DNA of 11,825 nt from JABFRJ01 sp964389095 (GCA_964389095.1 CAYMEB010000148.1:1-11825), one strand, 5' to 3'; numbered from the stretch's first letter, positions 1 through 6,283 are shown. The notes: generated from the sequence alone by a model not told the origin. Numbers and translations: made by a program.

Positions 1-76
1 GCCCAGGTAGCTCAGTTGGTAGAGCATGCGACTGAAAATCGCAGTGTCGGTGGTTCGATCCCGCCCCTGGGCACCA
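1..76 (+). tRNA. tRNA-Phe (anticodon GAA)
   Basis: Complete 76-nt tRNA. The acceptor stem GCCCAGG pairs with CCTGGGC near the 3' end, and the discriminator A is followed by an encoded CCA. The D-loop has the usual AGCTCAGTTGGTAGAGC pattern. The anticodon loop CTGAAAA places GAA at positions 34-36, which reads Phe codons. The T-loop is the canonical GGTTCGATCCC. It lies at the window edge, so its promoter cannot be seen. No repeat of the tRNA 3' end was noticed elsewhere in the window, so there is no sign of an integrated island here. Confidence 0.97.
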
Positions 77-141
77 TTTCCATTCGACGCCCGACGCACC
101 GCCAACGGCGCTGCGAGCCGGCGACCACATCAAGGGTCCTT

Positions 142-381
142 CTAGTAAGTCTGCGCGGTTTCCGGCACGCGCGACAACGCGAGCTTCAGGGCGTCGACGG
201 TGCGCTGCTGCGTGAACAGCGCCGTTTCCTGCAGCGCGACCCGGTCGGCCCATGTCGATGAGCGGTCCGCTCCGGCCTGATGCCTTTCGAGCACGGCATG
301 CGCCAACTGGCCGGCGATGAGCATTTCTTCGCTGCTGGCCTTGGCGATAGCATCCTTGAGCGTCGTCTTGAGTTCGATCAT
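142..381 (-). CDS. Small uncharacterised helical protein (79 aa)
   Basis: I do not recognise a family. The start is the ATG at 379-381, because GGAGG lies 5 nt upstream of it on the minus strand. An in-frame extension to 519 would add a cysteine/proline-rich tail with no ribosome site and is rejected. The protein starts MIELKTTLKDAIAK and ends at TAG. It is soluble, alternately charged and alanine/leucine rich, consistent with two or three amphipathic helices, with no signal peptide and no cysteine. It stands alone between the tRNA-Phe gene and a plus-strand gene. The mRNA just upstream can fold so that the ribosome site is paired (see 387-418), which hints at translational control. The reading frame has normal high-GC coding character, so I believe it is a real gene of unknown function. 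Confidence 0.7.
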   Translation of the reverse strand: MIELKTTLKDAIAKASSEEMLIAGQLAHAVLERHQAGADRSSTWADRVALQETALFTQQRTVDALKLALSRVPETAQTY

Positions 382-386
382 GTACG

Positions 387-418
387 CCTCCAATCGATGA
401 AGCGTGATCCGTTGGAGG
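387..418 (-). promoter_or_regulatory. Possible hairpin masking a ribosome binding site
   Basis: On the minus strand, CCTCCAA (412-418) is followed after 18 nt by TTGGAGG (387-393), a perfect 7-bp inverted repeat. The second arm contains the GGAGG ribosome site of the 79-aa gene that starts at 381. Folding would pair the Shine-Dalgarno with an anti-Shine-Dalgarno. The repeat is seen directly; the regulatory role is inferred, and 7 bp with an 18-nt loop is only moderately stable. Confidence 0.35.
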
Positions 419-561
419 TCCACGAACAAGCAGCAAGATCGGACGCCGCGATCGCACGGGTTGTCTGGCGGCGCCTCGGCCTCGCTGGCCGGTGCGGGCA
501 AGGGGGTCGGATGGGCCATTCGATGCCCGTACCTTTTGCGCCGATTCTGCTATTCTAGCGT

Positions 562-834
562 ATGGCTGTCTTTCCTCGCTCCCGCCCCTCGCGTTCCTAT
601 GAGCCGCTGGCCCTCCGCATGACCAAGGCGGTCCATGAGATCGCGGAGAAAAGGCATTCGGTGTGGGTCTCCCTGGCCTCCGTCTCCAAGCTCCTGAAGG
701 TGCAGGACGCGGAGATGCTTCAGGGCGCCATGACGCACGCCACGCACAAGGGATGGCTGAAGGTCGGCGGCAAGCCGGTTCACAGCCTGATGCTGACCGA
801 GCCGGGCGAGCAGGCCGTGCTCCCCAAGAAATAG
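562..834 (+). CDS. Small basic uncharacterised protein (90 aa)
   Basis: Begins MAVFPRSRPSRSYEP and ends PGEQAVLPKK. I do not recognise a named family. The order of elements (an Arg-rich N-terminus, a helix MTKAVHEIAEKRH, a stretch VWVSLASVSKLLKVQDAEMLQGAMTHA and a strand-like GWLKVGGKPVHSLMLTEPG) is compatible with a small winged-helix DNA-binding fold, where the LASVSKLLKV and DAEMLQGAMTHA helices would be the helix-turn-helix and the GGKPVHSLML part the wing. That is inference from pattern only. No Shine-Dalgarno precedes the ATG at 562. TATTCT at 551-556 sits about where a -10 box would be for transcription starting at or next to the A of ATG, so a leaderless message is possible. An internal ATG at 619 is an alternative start. 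Confidence 0.65.
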   Translation: MAVFPRSRPSRSYEPLALRMTKAVHEIAEKRHSVWVSLASVSKLLKVQDAEMLQGAMTHATHKGWLKVGGKPVHSLMLTEPGEQAVLPKK

Positions 835-921
835 GTCGGCGCAAGGAACCTGCACGCGCCACGAAAGACGGCCTGTCAGGACTGACTCGCCGACCGGGTT
901 GAACCTGCGTCGGAGGCACTT

Positions 922-937
922 TGTCCGATAACGGACA
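922..937. promoter_or_regulatory. Operator-like palindrome TGTCCG-ATAA-CGGACA
   Basis: Perfect 6-bp inverted repeat with a 4-bp AT-rich centre, 146 nt before the desaturase start. A symmetric 16-bp element of this kind is typical of a dimeric repressor site (TetR or similar). No regulator gene is adjacent except possibly the small basic protein at 562-834. A second perfect palindrome, ATTGATCAAT, lies at 961-970. The symmetry is seen; binding is inferred. Confidence 0.4.
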
Positions 938-960
938 CAGGGACGAATTGGTCATTGTCC

Positions 961-970
961 ATTGATCAAT
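961..970. promoter_or_regulatory. Palindrome ATTGATCAAT upstream of desaturase
   Basis: Perfect 10-bp AT-rich palindrome in the leader region of the desaturase gene, 24 bp downstream of the TGTCCG/CGGACA palindrome. It could be a second operator or part of the promoter. I could not pick a convincing -35/-10 pair here, so its role is open. Confidence 0.25.
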
Positions 971-1082
971 CGTGGCGATGGGAAGGCAGGAATCGCGCCT
1001 GCATTTCCATTGCGGCGTCATCGCAAAGGGTCCATTGGTAATTCGTCGACGCCGTTGTCGACCCAGCAAACAGGACTCTCTC

Positions 1083-2108
1083 ATGGACACCGTTCGGGCA
1101 ACGCCCCGTTCGGGTGCCGAGGTGCGCAAGGCCGCTGCGGCCTTCGCGCAGCCGATTGGAGGCAAGGGAGCCGTTCAACTCCTGACGTCCTTTGGTCCCT
1201 TCATCGTGGCCTGCGTTGCGATGTATCTCGTCTACCCGATTTCGCTCCTCCTCACGCTCGCTCTCGCCGTTCCGACCGGCATTCTCCTGGTTCGGGTTTT
1301 CATCATCCAGCACGATTGCGGCCATGGCTCGTTCTTCGCCTCGGCGCGGGCCAATGTCATGGTCGGCCGGCTGTGCAGCATGATCACGCTCACGCCCTTC
1401 GCCAACTGGGCGCGCCAGCACAGCCTGCACCATGGCAACTGGAGCAATCTCGACCGCCGCAAGGGCAGCGACCTGTATTCGTCGTGCCTGACGGTGCGCG
1501 AATATCTCGCGCTGTCGCGCTGGAAACGTCTGCTTTATCGCCTGCCGCGCCATCCCCTGGTCGCCAACGTGCTGTTGCCGCCGCTTGTGTTCATGGTGCT
1601 CTATCGTGTGCCTTTCGATACACCGCGTCGTTGGGTGCGCGAGCGTCGCTCGGTATATTTCACCAATGCGGCCTTGCTCGCGATGTTCGTCACCCTGGCG
1701 CTTCTTCTCGGCTGGGAAAGAGTGCTGATCGTCCAGGTGTCGATCATCACCGTCGCGTCGATCGTCGGTGTCTGGCTGTTCTCCCTGCAGCATCGCTTCG
1801 AGACGGCGCACTGGACGCGGCGCGAGGACTGGGATGCCTCGGACGCCGCCATGCACGCATCGTCGTGGTTTCGCCTGCCCCGCATTCTCCACTGGCTGAC
1901 GGGGAACATCGGCTTTCACCACGTCCACCATCTCAATCCCAGGGTGCCCAACTACCGCCTTCGCGCCGCGCACGCCGTCGTGCAGGCGCTGTGGCCGATC
2001 GAACCGCTGAGCCTCCTGGGTGGATTGCGCGCGCCCTGGCTCACCTTGTGGGACGAGGCGCGCTGCCGCCTGGTCCGCTTCCACGATGCCGGTCGGGTCG
2101 CGGCGTGA
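1083..2108 (+). CDS. Membrane fatty acid desaturase (341 aa)
   Basis: Integral-membrane, di-iron fatty acid desaturase that introduces a double bond into acyl chains using O2 and electrons from a ferredoxin-type donor. All three histidine boxes are present: HDCGH at residues 77-81, HSLHH at 113-117 and HHVHH at 279-283, plus the QHRFETAHW region at 236-244 that sits before the third box in this family. Hydrophobic segments lie at about 33-75 (two spans joined by the YPIS turn), 158-176 and 192-235. The start is the ATG at 1083, preceded by AGGA at a suitable distance; an upstream in-frame extension to 972 is basic and lacks a ribosome site. Length fits the bacterial DesA/Des class. Regiospecificity (delta-5, delta-9 or delta-12) cannot be read from sequence. 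It is transcribed alone, probably controlled through the palindromes at 922-970, and likely adjusts membrane fluidity. Confidence 0.93.
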   Translation: MDTVRATPRSGAEVRKAAAAFAQPIGGKGAVQLLTSFGPFIVACVAMYLVYPISLLLTLALAVPTGILLVRVFIIQHDCGHGSFFASARANVMVGRLCSMITLTPFANWARQHSLHHGNWSNLDRRKGSDLYSSCLTVREYLALSRWKRLLYRLPRHPLVANVLLPPLVFMVLYRVPFDTPRRWVRERRSVYFTNAALLAMFVTLALLLGWERVLIVQVSIITVASIVGVWLFSLQHRFETAHWTRREDWDASDAAMHASSWFRLPRILHWLTGNIGFHHVHHLNPRVPNYRLRAAHAVVQALWPIEPLSLLGGLRAPWLTLWDEARCRLVRFHDAGRVAA

Positions 2109-2135
2109 GGCAATAGGTCCGGCGCGATTCGGGCT

Positions 2136-2152
2136 GTCGCGGGCCGCGCGAC
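2136..2152. other. Hairpin between convergent genes
   Basis: GTCGCG (2136-2141), 5-nt loop, CGCGAC (2147-2152). It lies in the 53-bp gap between the desaturase stop and the convergent secreted-protein stop. There is no T-tract on either strand, so it is not a classical intrinsic terminator, although it could help 3'-end formation. Confidence 0.25.
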
Positions 2153-2161
2153 CTGGCGAGA

Positions 2162-2671
2162 CTACTTGTTGCCGTCGCCGAACCGCTCGAGGTCGCTCAG
2201 CGTGACCAGCATGTAGCTGCCCTCGTCGATCGAGATGCCGTAACGCGACACGCGCAGCAGGTTTCCCCGGCCATCGCGCCAGACGACCGTACGGTTCTCG
2301 AACGTTCCACCCATCCGGTTCTCGACGGTGGTGCGCGTGTCGCTGGTGGGCTTGCCGAGTTTGCCGGTGAGCCCGTCGACGATGTTGTTGAAGGCTGCCG
2401 GCGGAAATCCGACCGAGACACGTGCCAGGATTCCGTCAGCGATCACGATGTGGGCGTTGCCGCCCCGGCCGGCGATCGTGGTGTGGCCTTTGCACACCAT
2501 CATCTGCGCCACGGCCGGCGCACACTTCATGCCCTCGAGCGATTCGACCGCGGTCGGAGACGATGGCTCGCCGATGGTCAGGCCGTTGAAATTGAGCGGC
2601 TCCATGGCAAGCACCGGCGTGGCCGCGCGGGAAGCCACGATGAATGCCGCGGCGGCGATGAACAGGCGCAC
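2162..2671 (-). CDS. Secreted/periplasmic uncharacterised protein (169 aa)
   Basis: Begins with GTG at 2669-2671, chosen because GGGGA lies about 6 nt upstream and because it opens a good signal peptide: MRLFIAAAAFIVASRAATPVLA with cleavage expected after residue 22 (VLA|ME). The longer frame to 2860 is arginine-rich and looks non-coding. The mature part of about 147 residues carries two cysteines (C50, C60) that could form a disulfide in the periplasm. It then has alternating strands including VVWRDGRGNLLRVSRYG (129-145) and SYMLVTLSDLERFG near the end. I recognise the general look of small exported beta-rich proteins of Rhizobiales and relatives but cannot name a family or function. It converges on the desaturase gene with a 53-bp gap. 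Confidence 0.75.
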   Translation of the reverse strand: MRLFIAAAAFIVASRAATPVLAMEPLNFNGLTIGEPSSPTAVESLEGMKCAPAVAQMMVCKGHTTIAGRGGNAHIVIADGILARVSVGFPPAAFNNIVDGLTGKLGKPTSDTRTTVENRMGGTFENRTVVWRDGRGNLLRVSRYGISIDEGSYMLVTLSDLERFGDGNK

Positions 2672-2944
2672 GCTAGTCCCCAGCGCCCGACGCGGTTGAC
2701 GCCGGCCCTTATCGAGCCCGAAGCCCGGGCGACTCCGGCTCAACCGGACACGGGCAGGATGAGGGCGTGACGGGGAAAGGATCCGTTGGCGCCGCCTGTT
2801 GTTGCAGTTCTTCCGGTCACATTGGCCGCCAACTTGCTGGAGTTCCGGCCACAAGAGCATGCAGGGCCTTCGCGGACAACCAGGATCGGTCCTGCAAGGG
2901 CCGGAAGCGCGGGGCCCGCGTCGCCAGGTCGCCGGTCCGTCCGC

Positions 2945-3349
2945 TCAATTCAGGGTTCTGTCGCCTGTCCTCGGCACGACGAGCCGGACATTCGCCAGAT
3001 CGGGAGCGAGATCCTTCACCTCGTCGAAGAAGACCGCGAAGTATCGCGGCAGCAGGCGTCTGACTTCGGCGCCGATCATCGTGTCGCCGTTCTGCGATGC
3101 AACGGTGAGCGCTGTTTCCTGCTGGTACCAGAGCACCACTTCCTCGAGCGAGTCGGGATCGTCGAGCACGATGAGAAATCCCAGATGATCGGCGGCGCGT
3201 GTCCGTTTGACCTCGGCCATCGCCTTGTCGCCGGGATCGGACAGCGAGAGCCCGATCGTCGCCATGTGGCCGGACGTGAGCTGGACCTGATACTGCTGCC
3301 AGGCCAGGGAACCCGGCGGACAGCGCTTGTCGACCTTGACCTGGGCCAT
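2945..3349 (-). CDS. Uncharacterised soluble protein (134 aa), second gene of operon
   Basis: Begins MAQVKVDKRCPPGS and ends RTGDRTLN. No signal peptide or membrane span. The composition is balanced and coding-like, with segments such as DHLGFLIVLDDPDSLEEVVLWYQQE (about 55-79) and RRLLPRYFAVFFDEVKDLAPDL. The hydrophobic-acidic LGFLIVLDDPDS stretch looks like a buried strand followed by a loop. I do not recognise the family. It starts 3 nt after the stop of the upstream 73-aa gene (3353-3574), so the two are almost certainly co-transcribed and translationally coupled; its own ribosome site is weak. The partner gene suggests they act together, but nothing shows in what process. Confidence 0.75.
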   Translation of the reverse strand: MAQVKVDKRCPPGSLAWQQYQVQLTSGHMATIGLSLSDPGDKAMAEVKRTRAADHLGFLIVLDDPDSLEEVVLWYQQETALTVASQNGDTMIGAEVRRLLPRYFAVFFDEVKDLAPDLANVRLVVPRTGDRTLN

Positions 3350-3352
3350 CTT

Positions 3353-3574
3353 TCAGGCCGCCGTCGCGCGTTCGGCATAGGCGAGGGTCAGTCGCTTTCT
3401 GGCGGCCTGGTACGCGGCCCATTCACCCTTGCTCGCGTCGGTACGGACGAGGATATCGGCGAGGGGCGAGACGCCGGCAGAGTTCGCCGGATGCCGCCCG
3501 GCCACGATCCACGTCGCATGGGCCTCCTGGAGTTCGCGCCGCAGACGTGCCCGCTTGTCGCTGAGTTCTTTCAT
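3353..3574 (-). CDS. Small uncharacterised helical protein (73 aa), first gene of operon
   Basis: Starts at the ATG at 3572-3574, which has AGGAG about 7 nt upstream on the minus strand; the 20-residue extension to 3634 has no such site. The protein begins MKELSDKRARLRRELQEAHAT, a strongly charged amphipathic helix that could form a coiled coil, and ends with a second helix, GEWAAYQAARKRLTLAYAERATAA. The middle (HPANSAGVSPLADILVRTDASK) is likely a loop. Helix-loop-helix proteins of this size often act as adaptors or antitoxin-like partners, but no toxin fold is recognisable in the downstream 134-aa product, so I assign no function. The stop lies 3 nt before the next start. Confidence 0.72.
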   Translation of the reverse strand: MKELSDKRARLRRELQEAHATWIVAGRHPANSAGVSPLADILVRTDASKGEWAAYQAARKRLTLAYAERATAA

Positions 3575-3876
3575 GTGAGGCTCCTGCCTGAATGATGCGC
3601 CGGCAGCCCGAAGGCCGCGGAAGGGCGTAGGCAATGACCGTCGGGACGAAGGTCACTGGAAGAAAGCAACGGGAGGAACGAACCAGGCCATCGGGTCTGC
3701 GCGGCGCAGCTCCCTTGCGGGCAGGCGCCGGCATTCGTCCGCCATCGTTGCCTGGGTCGATCGAACGATGACGGGCGACGTCTACAGGCTGTGCAGACGA
3801 TCGTCCAATGCGCAATCAAGACGGCAGTGCGCCGACGATGTCGCCACGCCAGCAGACATCGTCATGCGGTTCGCGA
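3575..3876. other. Intergenic stretch, no convincing gene
   Basis: About 300 bp upstream of the two-gene minus-strand operon and downstream of the 3877-4197 gene. Several open frames cross it on both strands, but all are arginine/serine/proline-rich, lack ribosome sites and look like high-GC chance frames. It must hold the promoter of the operon starting at 3574, although I see no clear -35/-10 pair. A 10-bp palindrome, GACGATCGTC, lies at 3796-3805. Confidence 0.4.
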
Positions 3877-4197
3877 TCACCCGGCGCGGACCGAGCGCCG
3901 CCATTCCCTCTCCGGGGGCAGTCCCTCGCGCGCGTCGGCATGCGCCACGGTCTTCCCCGGCGGCAGCGACTTTCCGCTGAACCGGATCGACAGAACGATT
4001 CCATCGTCCGACCGCAACTTCAGATCGTTGCGTCCGAACGCGTCGGCCAGGGCGCCGGCATCCATGCGCACTTCTCCCGAGGCGACGATTTCCCCCGGCT
4101 TCATGAGATAGCCGTCGAATTCGTAGGTGGCCCGGCCGAAGGATTCGCCCTTGCATTCGAGTGTGGCACTGCCTCGAAGCGCTCCGAGATGGCGCAT
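3877..4197 (-). CDS. Uncharacterised protein (106 aa)
   Basis: From the ATG at 4195-4197 the product begins MRHLGALRGSATLECKGESFGRA, then YEFDGYLMKPGEIVASGEVRMDAGALADAFGRNDLKLRSDDGIVLSIRFSG, then a polar tail. The pattern GSATL-G-G-A-YEFDGY-GE-SGEVRMD-L-AF-L-L-DDG-LSIRFSG reads as an all-beta domain with one helix (the ALADAFGR part). I have the impression of a recurrent family of about 100 aa in alphaproteobacteria but cannot name it. The frame stays open upstream to 4542, but that part is Arg/His-rich with no family look. No good Shine-Dalgarno precedes the start. Instead, a 37-codon ORF ends in TGATG overlapping this ATG, so coupling is possible. No signal peptide or membrane span. Confidence 0.62.
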   Translation of the reverse strand: MRHLGALRGSATLECKGESFGRATYEFDGYLMKPGEIVASGEVRMDAGALADAFGRNDLKLRSDDGIVLSIRFSGKSLPPGKTVAHADAREGLPPEREWRRSVRAG

Positions 4198-4310
4198 CAG
4201 CGATACCCGCGGCGGGACGTGCCTGACCTCACGCCGGTTCTCGCGGTTGCATCGCATCCAGCGAGAGTGCGTCGCGTGAGGGCGACGTCGAACTCCAAAT
4301 CCGCGGTCAT
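4197..4310 (-). CDS. Possible 37-aa leader ORF coupled to the next gene
   Basis: Short frame from the ATG at 4308-4310, with an AAGG-containing purine stretch upstream, starting MTADLEFDVALTRRTL and ending GYR-TGA. Its stop overlaps the start of the 106-aa gene as TGATG, a classic arrangement for translational coupling. The first dozen residues look protein-like; the rest is Arg/Thr/Gly-rich and may be meaningless. It could be a real leader peptide, the N-terminal remnant of a longer gene broken by a frameshift, or chance. Confidence 0.25.
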   Translation of the reverse strand: MTADLEFDVALTRRTLAGCDATARTGVRSGTSRRGYR

Positions 4311-4672
4311 GCCTGGCCTTCCCGTGGCGGCAAGAAGTCGGCGCGCCAGCAAAATCCGCACGCACCGCCGATCGGGAGACGTCCCGTTGGGGAGTCATCC
4401 AAGTGTCGGCGTGTGCGTCGGTGAATGTCTTACATGGGCCTTGCCAACCACGCTTGCAATGACCGTCGGCCATTGCGCTGCGCCGTCGAGGCCGTCCTTG
4501 CAATCGGTGTCGAAAGCGCCCATATGAATATTGTCGATACACGGACTGACGACTTTGCCGCGCCCCTCAATGGTTGGCGGCGGCCACTGACTTCTCTCCC
4601 GAAATAATGCGAATTCGACGGCCTGCCTCGCTTTGGCGGGCTAGCACTTTTATGTAGTGAAAGGGTTATCCC
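4311..4672 (+). promoter_or_regulatory. Upstream and leader region of the cold-shock gene
   Basis: Non-coding stretch of about 360 bp between a minus-strand gene and csp. A weak candidate promoter is TTGCAA (4498-4503) with TATGAA (4523-4528), spaced 19 bp, which would give a leader of roughly 140 nt. Cold-shock genes of the cspA type usually have such long structured leaders. A hairpin can form from GCCTGCC (4621-4627) and GGCGGGC (4635-4641), with one G-T pair and a 7-nt loop. The ribosome site AAAGGG (about 4660-4665) lies 7 nt before ATG and outside that hairpin. Confidence 0.35.
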
Positions 4673-4885
4673 ATGACGACGGGAACCGTGAAGTGGTTTA
4701 ACGCAACCAAGGGCTTTGGCTTCATCCAGCCGGATGACGGCGGCAAGGACGCCTTCGTGCACATCAGCGCCGTCGAGCGCGCCGGCATCGATCACCTGGT
4801 CGAAGGCCAGAAGATCGAGTTCGAGCTCGTCTCCGACCGCCGCAGCGGCAAGATGTCGGCTGACAATCTCAAGCGCGTCGACTGA
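4673..4885 (+). CDS. Cold-shock protein, CspA family (70 aa)
   Basis: Single cold-shock domain, a five-stranded OB-fold that binds single-stranded RNA/DNA and melts mRNA secondary structure. The start MTTGTVKWFNATKGFGFIQPDDGGKD is diagnostic: W8 and F9, RNP1 as KGFGFI (13-18), and RNP2 as AFVHIS (27-32). RNP2 commonly begins VFVH, so the Ala at its first position is a mild variant. The C-terminal SGKMSADNLKRVD is typical of alphaproteobacterial members, and 70 aa is the standard length. AAAGGG sits 7 nt upstream of ATG, and an intrinsic terminator at 4961-4996 closes what looks like a single-gene transcript. Bacteria carry several paralogues, so neither cold induction nor a specific csp letter can be assigned from sequence. 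Confidence 0.96.
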   Translation: MTTGTVKWFNATKGFGFIQPDDGGKDAFVHISAVERAGIDHLVEGQKIEFELVSDRRSGKMSADNLKRVD

Positions 4886-4960
4886 CGATTCTTCTGCCGG
4901 CTAAGGTCGGCGGACTTCCCGATGCCTGACCACGGATGTACTGGCCGGTGCGGTAGGAGA

Positions 4961-4996
4961 AAAAGGGCCCCGGGGTGAAAGCCAGCGGGGCCTTTT
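4961..4996. terminator. Intrinsic terminator, probably bidirectional
   Basis: AAAGGGCCCC (4962-4971) pairs with GGGGCCTTTT (4987-4996): six GC pairs, one G-T and three A-T, with a 15-nt loop, ending in TTTT on the plus strand. A run of A's at the left arm gives a U-tract on the minus strand, so it could also end the convergent amidohydrolase transcript, whose stop lies about 100 nt away at 5097. Confidence 0.75.
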
Positions 4997-5020
4997 GCTT
5001 GGGGCGAGTGAGCCCGCCGC

Positions 5021-5041
5021 CCGGGCCTTCGCCAGGCCCGG
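5021..5041. other. Perfect 8-bp hairpin downstream of amidohydrolase gene
   Basis: CCGGGCCT (5021-5028), 5-nt loop, AGGCCCGG (5034-5041). It is very GC-rich, without a T-tract, in the gap between the cold-shock terminator and the convergent amidohydrolase stop. It could stabilise the 3' end of the minus-strand mRNA or assist termination. Confidence 0.35.
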
Positions 5042-5096
5042 AAACCCCTGATCCTGGGCGCTTAGACCCTGGCCCGAGAACCGATGAGGTGTGCAG

Positions 5097-6188
5097 CTAT
5101 TCGATGCCGTAGAAGGCTGCGCAGCTGTCGCCCAGAATAAGGTCCTTCTCGCGCGCGGTGAGGAAGGGGCAGTATTTCCGCACGTAGTCGAGCGACTGGC
5201 GGTAGGTGCAGAAGCGCTCGACGTTGGGCATGTCGGACCCCCACATCAGCCGTTCCGCGCCCAGCTGGTCGCGCAGGCTTTGGACCAGCGCCTGTGCTTC
5301 GGGATAGGGGTAGTCCCAGACGCCGCCGTAAGTGATCGGGAACATCACCTCGAGCACCAGCCGGTCGTGGCGGTAGAGCATCCTGAGCGCTTCGGGGAAG
5401 TCGTAGCGGCCGTTACGGGCGAACAAGCCGGCCGGCGGACTCATCGCCAGATGCAGGCGCAGATCGCGATGGCGCGCCACGATGTTTCCCAGCGCCACGA
5501 CGTGGCCCATGTAGCCAGCGGCGTCGTAGGTCGGGCCCGTGCTCAGCTCGAGGCAGAGGATGATGCCGCGCCGCGCGAGCTTGTCCCAGAACGGCGCCAT
5601 CTGCGGCGCGTCGAGCGGCCAGGGGAAGCCATGGCGGCTCATCGAGTCGACGTTGAAGTAGAGTCCGCGAAGCTGCAGCACGTCGAAGGCATAATCGACT
5701 CTGGCGAGCTCGGCATCGCTGCCGGCCATCGCCTCGTCGACATACATCAGTCCGGTCATGCGGTCGGGGTACTGTTGCTGGGCGAAGGCGTTCATTGCAG
5801 TCATCGCGCCGTAGGCGCCGCCGGCTTGCAGGATGCAGCGATCGACGCCGGCATACATCATCTGCGCGAGCATCAGCTCGGGCGGCGCCGCCATCTCCTG
5901 CATCCCGACCGGCATGTACTGAATGACGTGATCCTGGCCTTCGTGCGTGAACTCGAGCTGGCCGAACCGGCCGACCCGAAAATCGACGTCGGTGAGGCCG
6001 CTCCAGCCCGGATCGTCCGCGCGGTACAGCGCCTTCGTGTCGGCGCGTGCCCCGTCGCGGCTCCGGAAGGTCGAGGCCGCGGTCCGCGTGATCATGCGCT
6101 GCAGGTAGCGGTTGTGGATGTCGCGTGTCGGATGCCCGCAGGCACCGATCCAATGCGCGAAAACGTGGGCGTGGCAGTCGATGATCAT
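5097..6188 (-). CDS. Amidohydrolase-2 family hydrolase/decarboxylase (363 aa)
   Basis: Metal-dependent TIM-barrel enzyme of the amidohydrolase-2 group (PF04909 type), which contains ACMSD-like decarboxylases, 2,6-dihydroxybenzoate/resorcylate decarboxylases and hydratases or hydrolases of ring-cleavage products. Seen: MIIDCHAHVF with the metal-binding HxH at residues 6-8; a probable metal-binding His in RLHLAMSPP (H246); the catalytic Asp in MWGSDMPN (D319); and the family's usual ending, GDSCAAFYGIE. Length fits the family. The start was placed at the ATG at 6186-6188 because family members begin at the first strand with this motif; the ribosome site is weak, and the 59-residue upstream extension looks like untranslated leader. 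No signal peptide. Substrate cannot be read; an aromatic or cyclic carboxylate is a family-based guess. It is divergent from a lipoprotein gene. Confidence 0.88.
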   Translation of the reverse strand: MIIDCHAHVFAHWIGACGHPTRDIHNRYLQRMITRTAASTFRSRDGARADTKALYRADDPGWSGLTDVDFRVGRFGQLEFTHEGQDHVIQYMPVGMQEMAAPPELMLAQMMYAGVDRCILQAGGAYGAMTAMNAFAQQQYPDRMTGLMYVDEAMAGSDAELARVDYAFDVLQLRGLYFNVDSMSRHGFPWPLDAPQMAPFWDKLARRGIILCLELSTGPTYDAAGYMGHVVALGNIVARHRDLRLHLAMSPPAGLFARNGRYDFPEALRMLYRHDRLVLEVMFPITYGGVWDYPYPEAQALVQSLRDQLGAERLMWGSDMPNVERFCTYRQSLDYVRKYCPFLTAREKDLILGDSCAAFYGIE

Positions 6189-6283
6189 GTTCTGTTGCCG
6201 TCGTTCGACTTTCCGGGACGGTCCTCCCTGGATGCAACTGTACACCTCCGCTCCAGTTCGACGCTGCTGCAGAGACGCTCGAT

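Noticed and set aside
1..76. tRNA-Phe as an integration site for a genomic island
   Set aside because: No integrase gene and no second copy of the tRNA 3' end were seen in the window.
962..2116. Plus-strand 384-codon frame overlapping the desaturase
   Set aside because: The alternative frame at 1083-2108 contains all three histidine boxes; this one has none and is Arg/Ser/Pro-rich.
2908..2920. CGCGGG-G-CCCGCG palindrome
   Set aside because: A one-base centre cannot form an RNA hairpin loop at full length, and GC-rich palindromes of this size are common in this DNA; no context supports a role.
2786..3595. Plus-strand 269-codon frame opposite the two-gene operon
   Set aside because: Composition biased to Arg/Gly/His; the minus strand has a coherent operon with a ribosome site and a 3-nt gene spacing.
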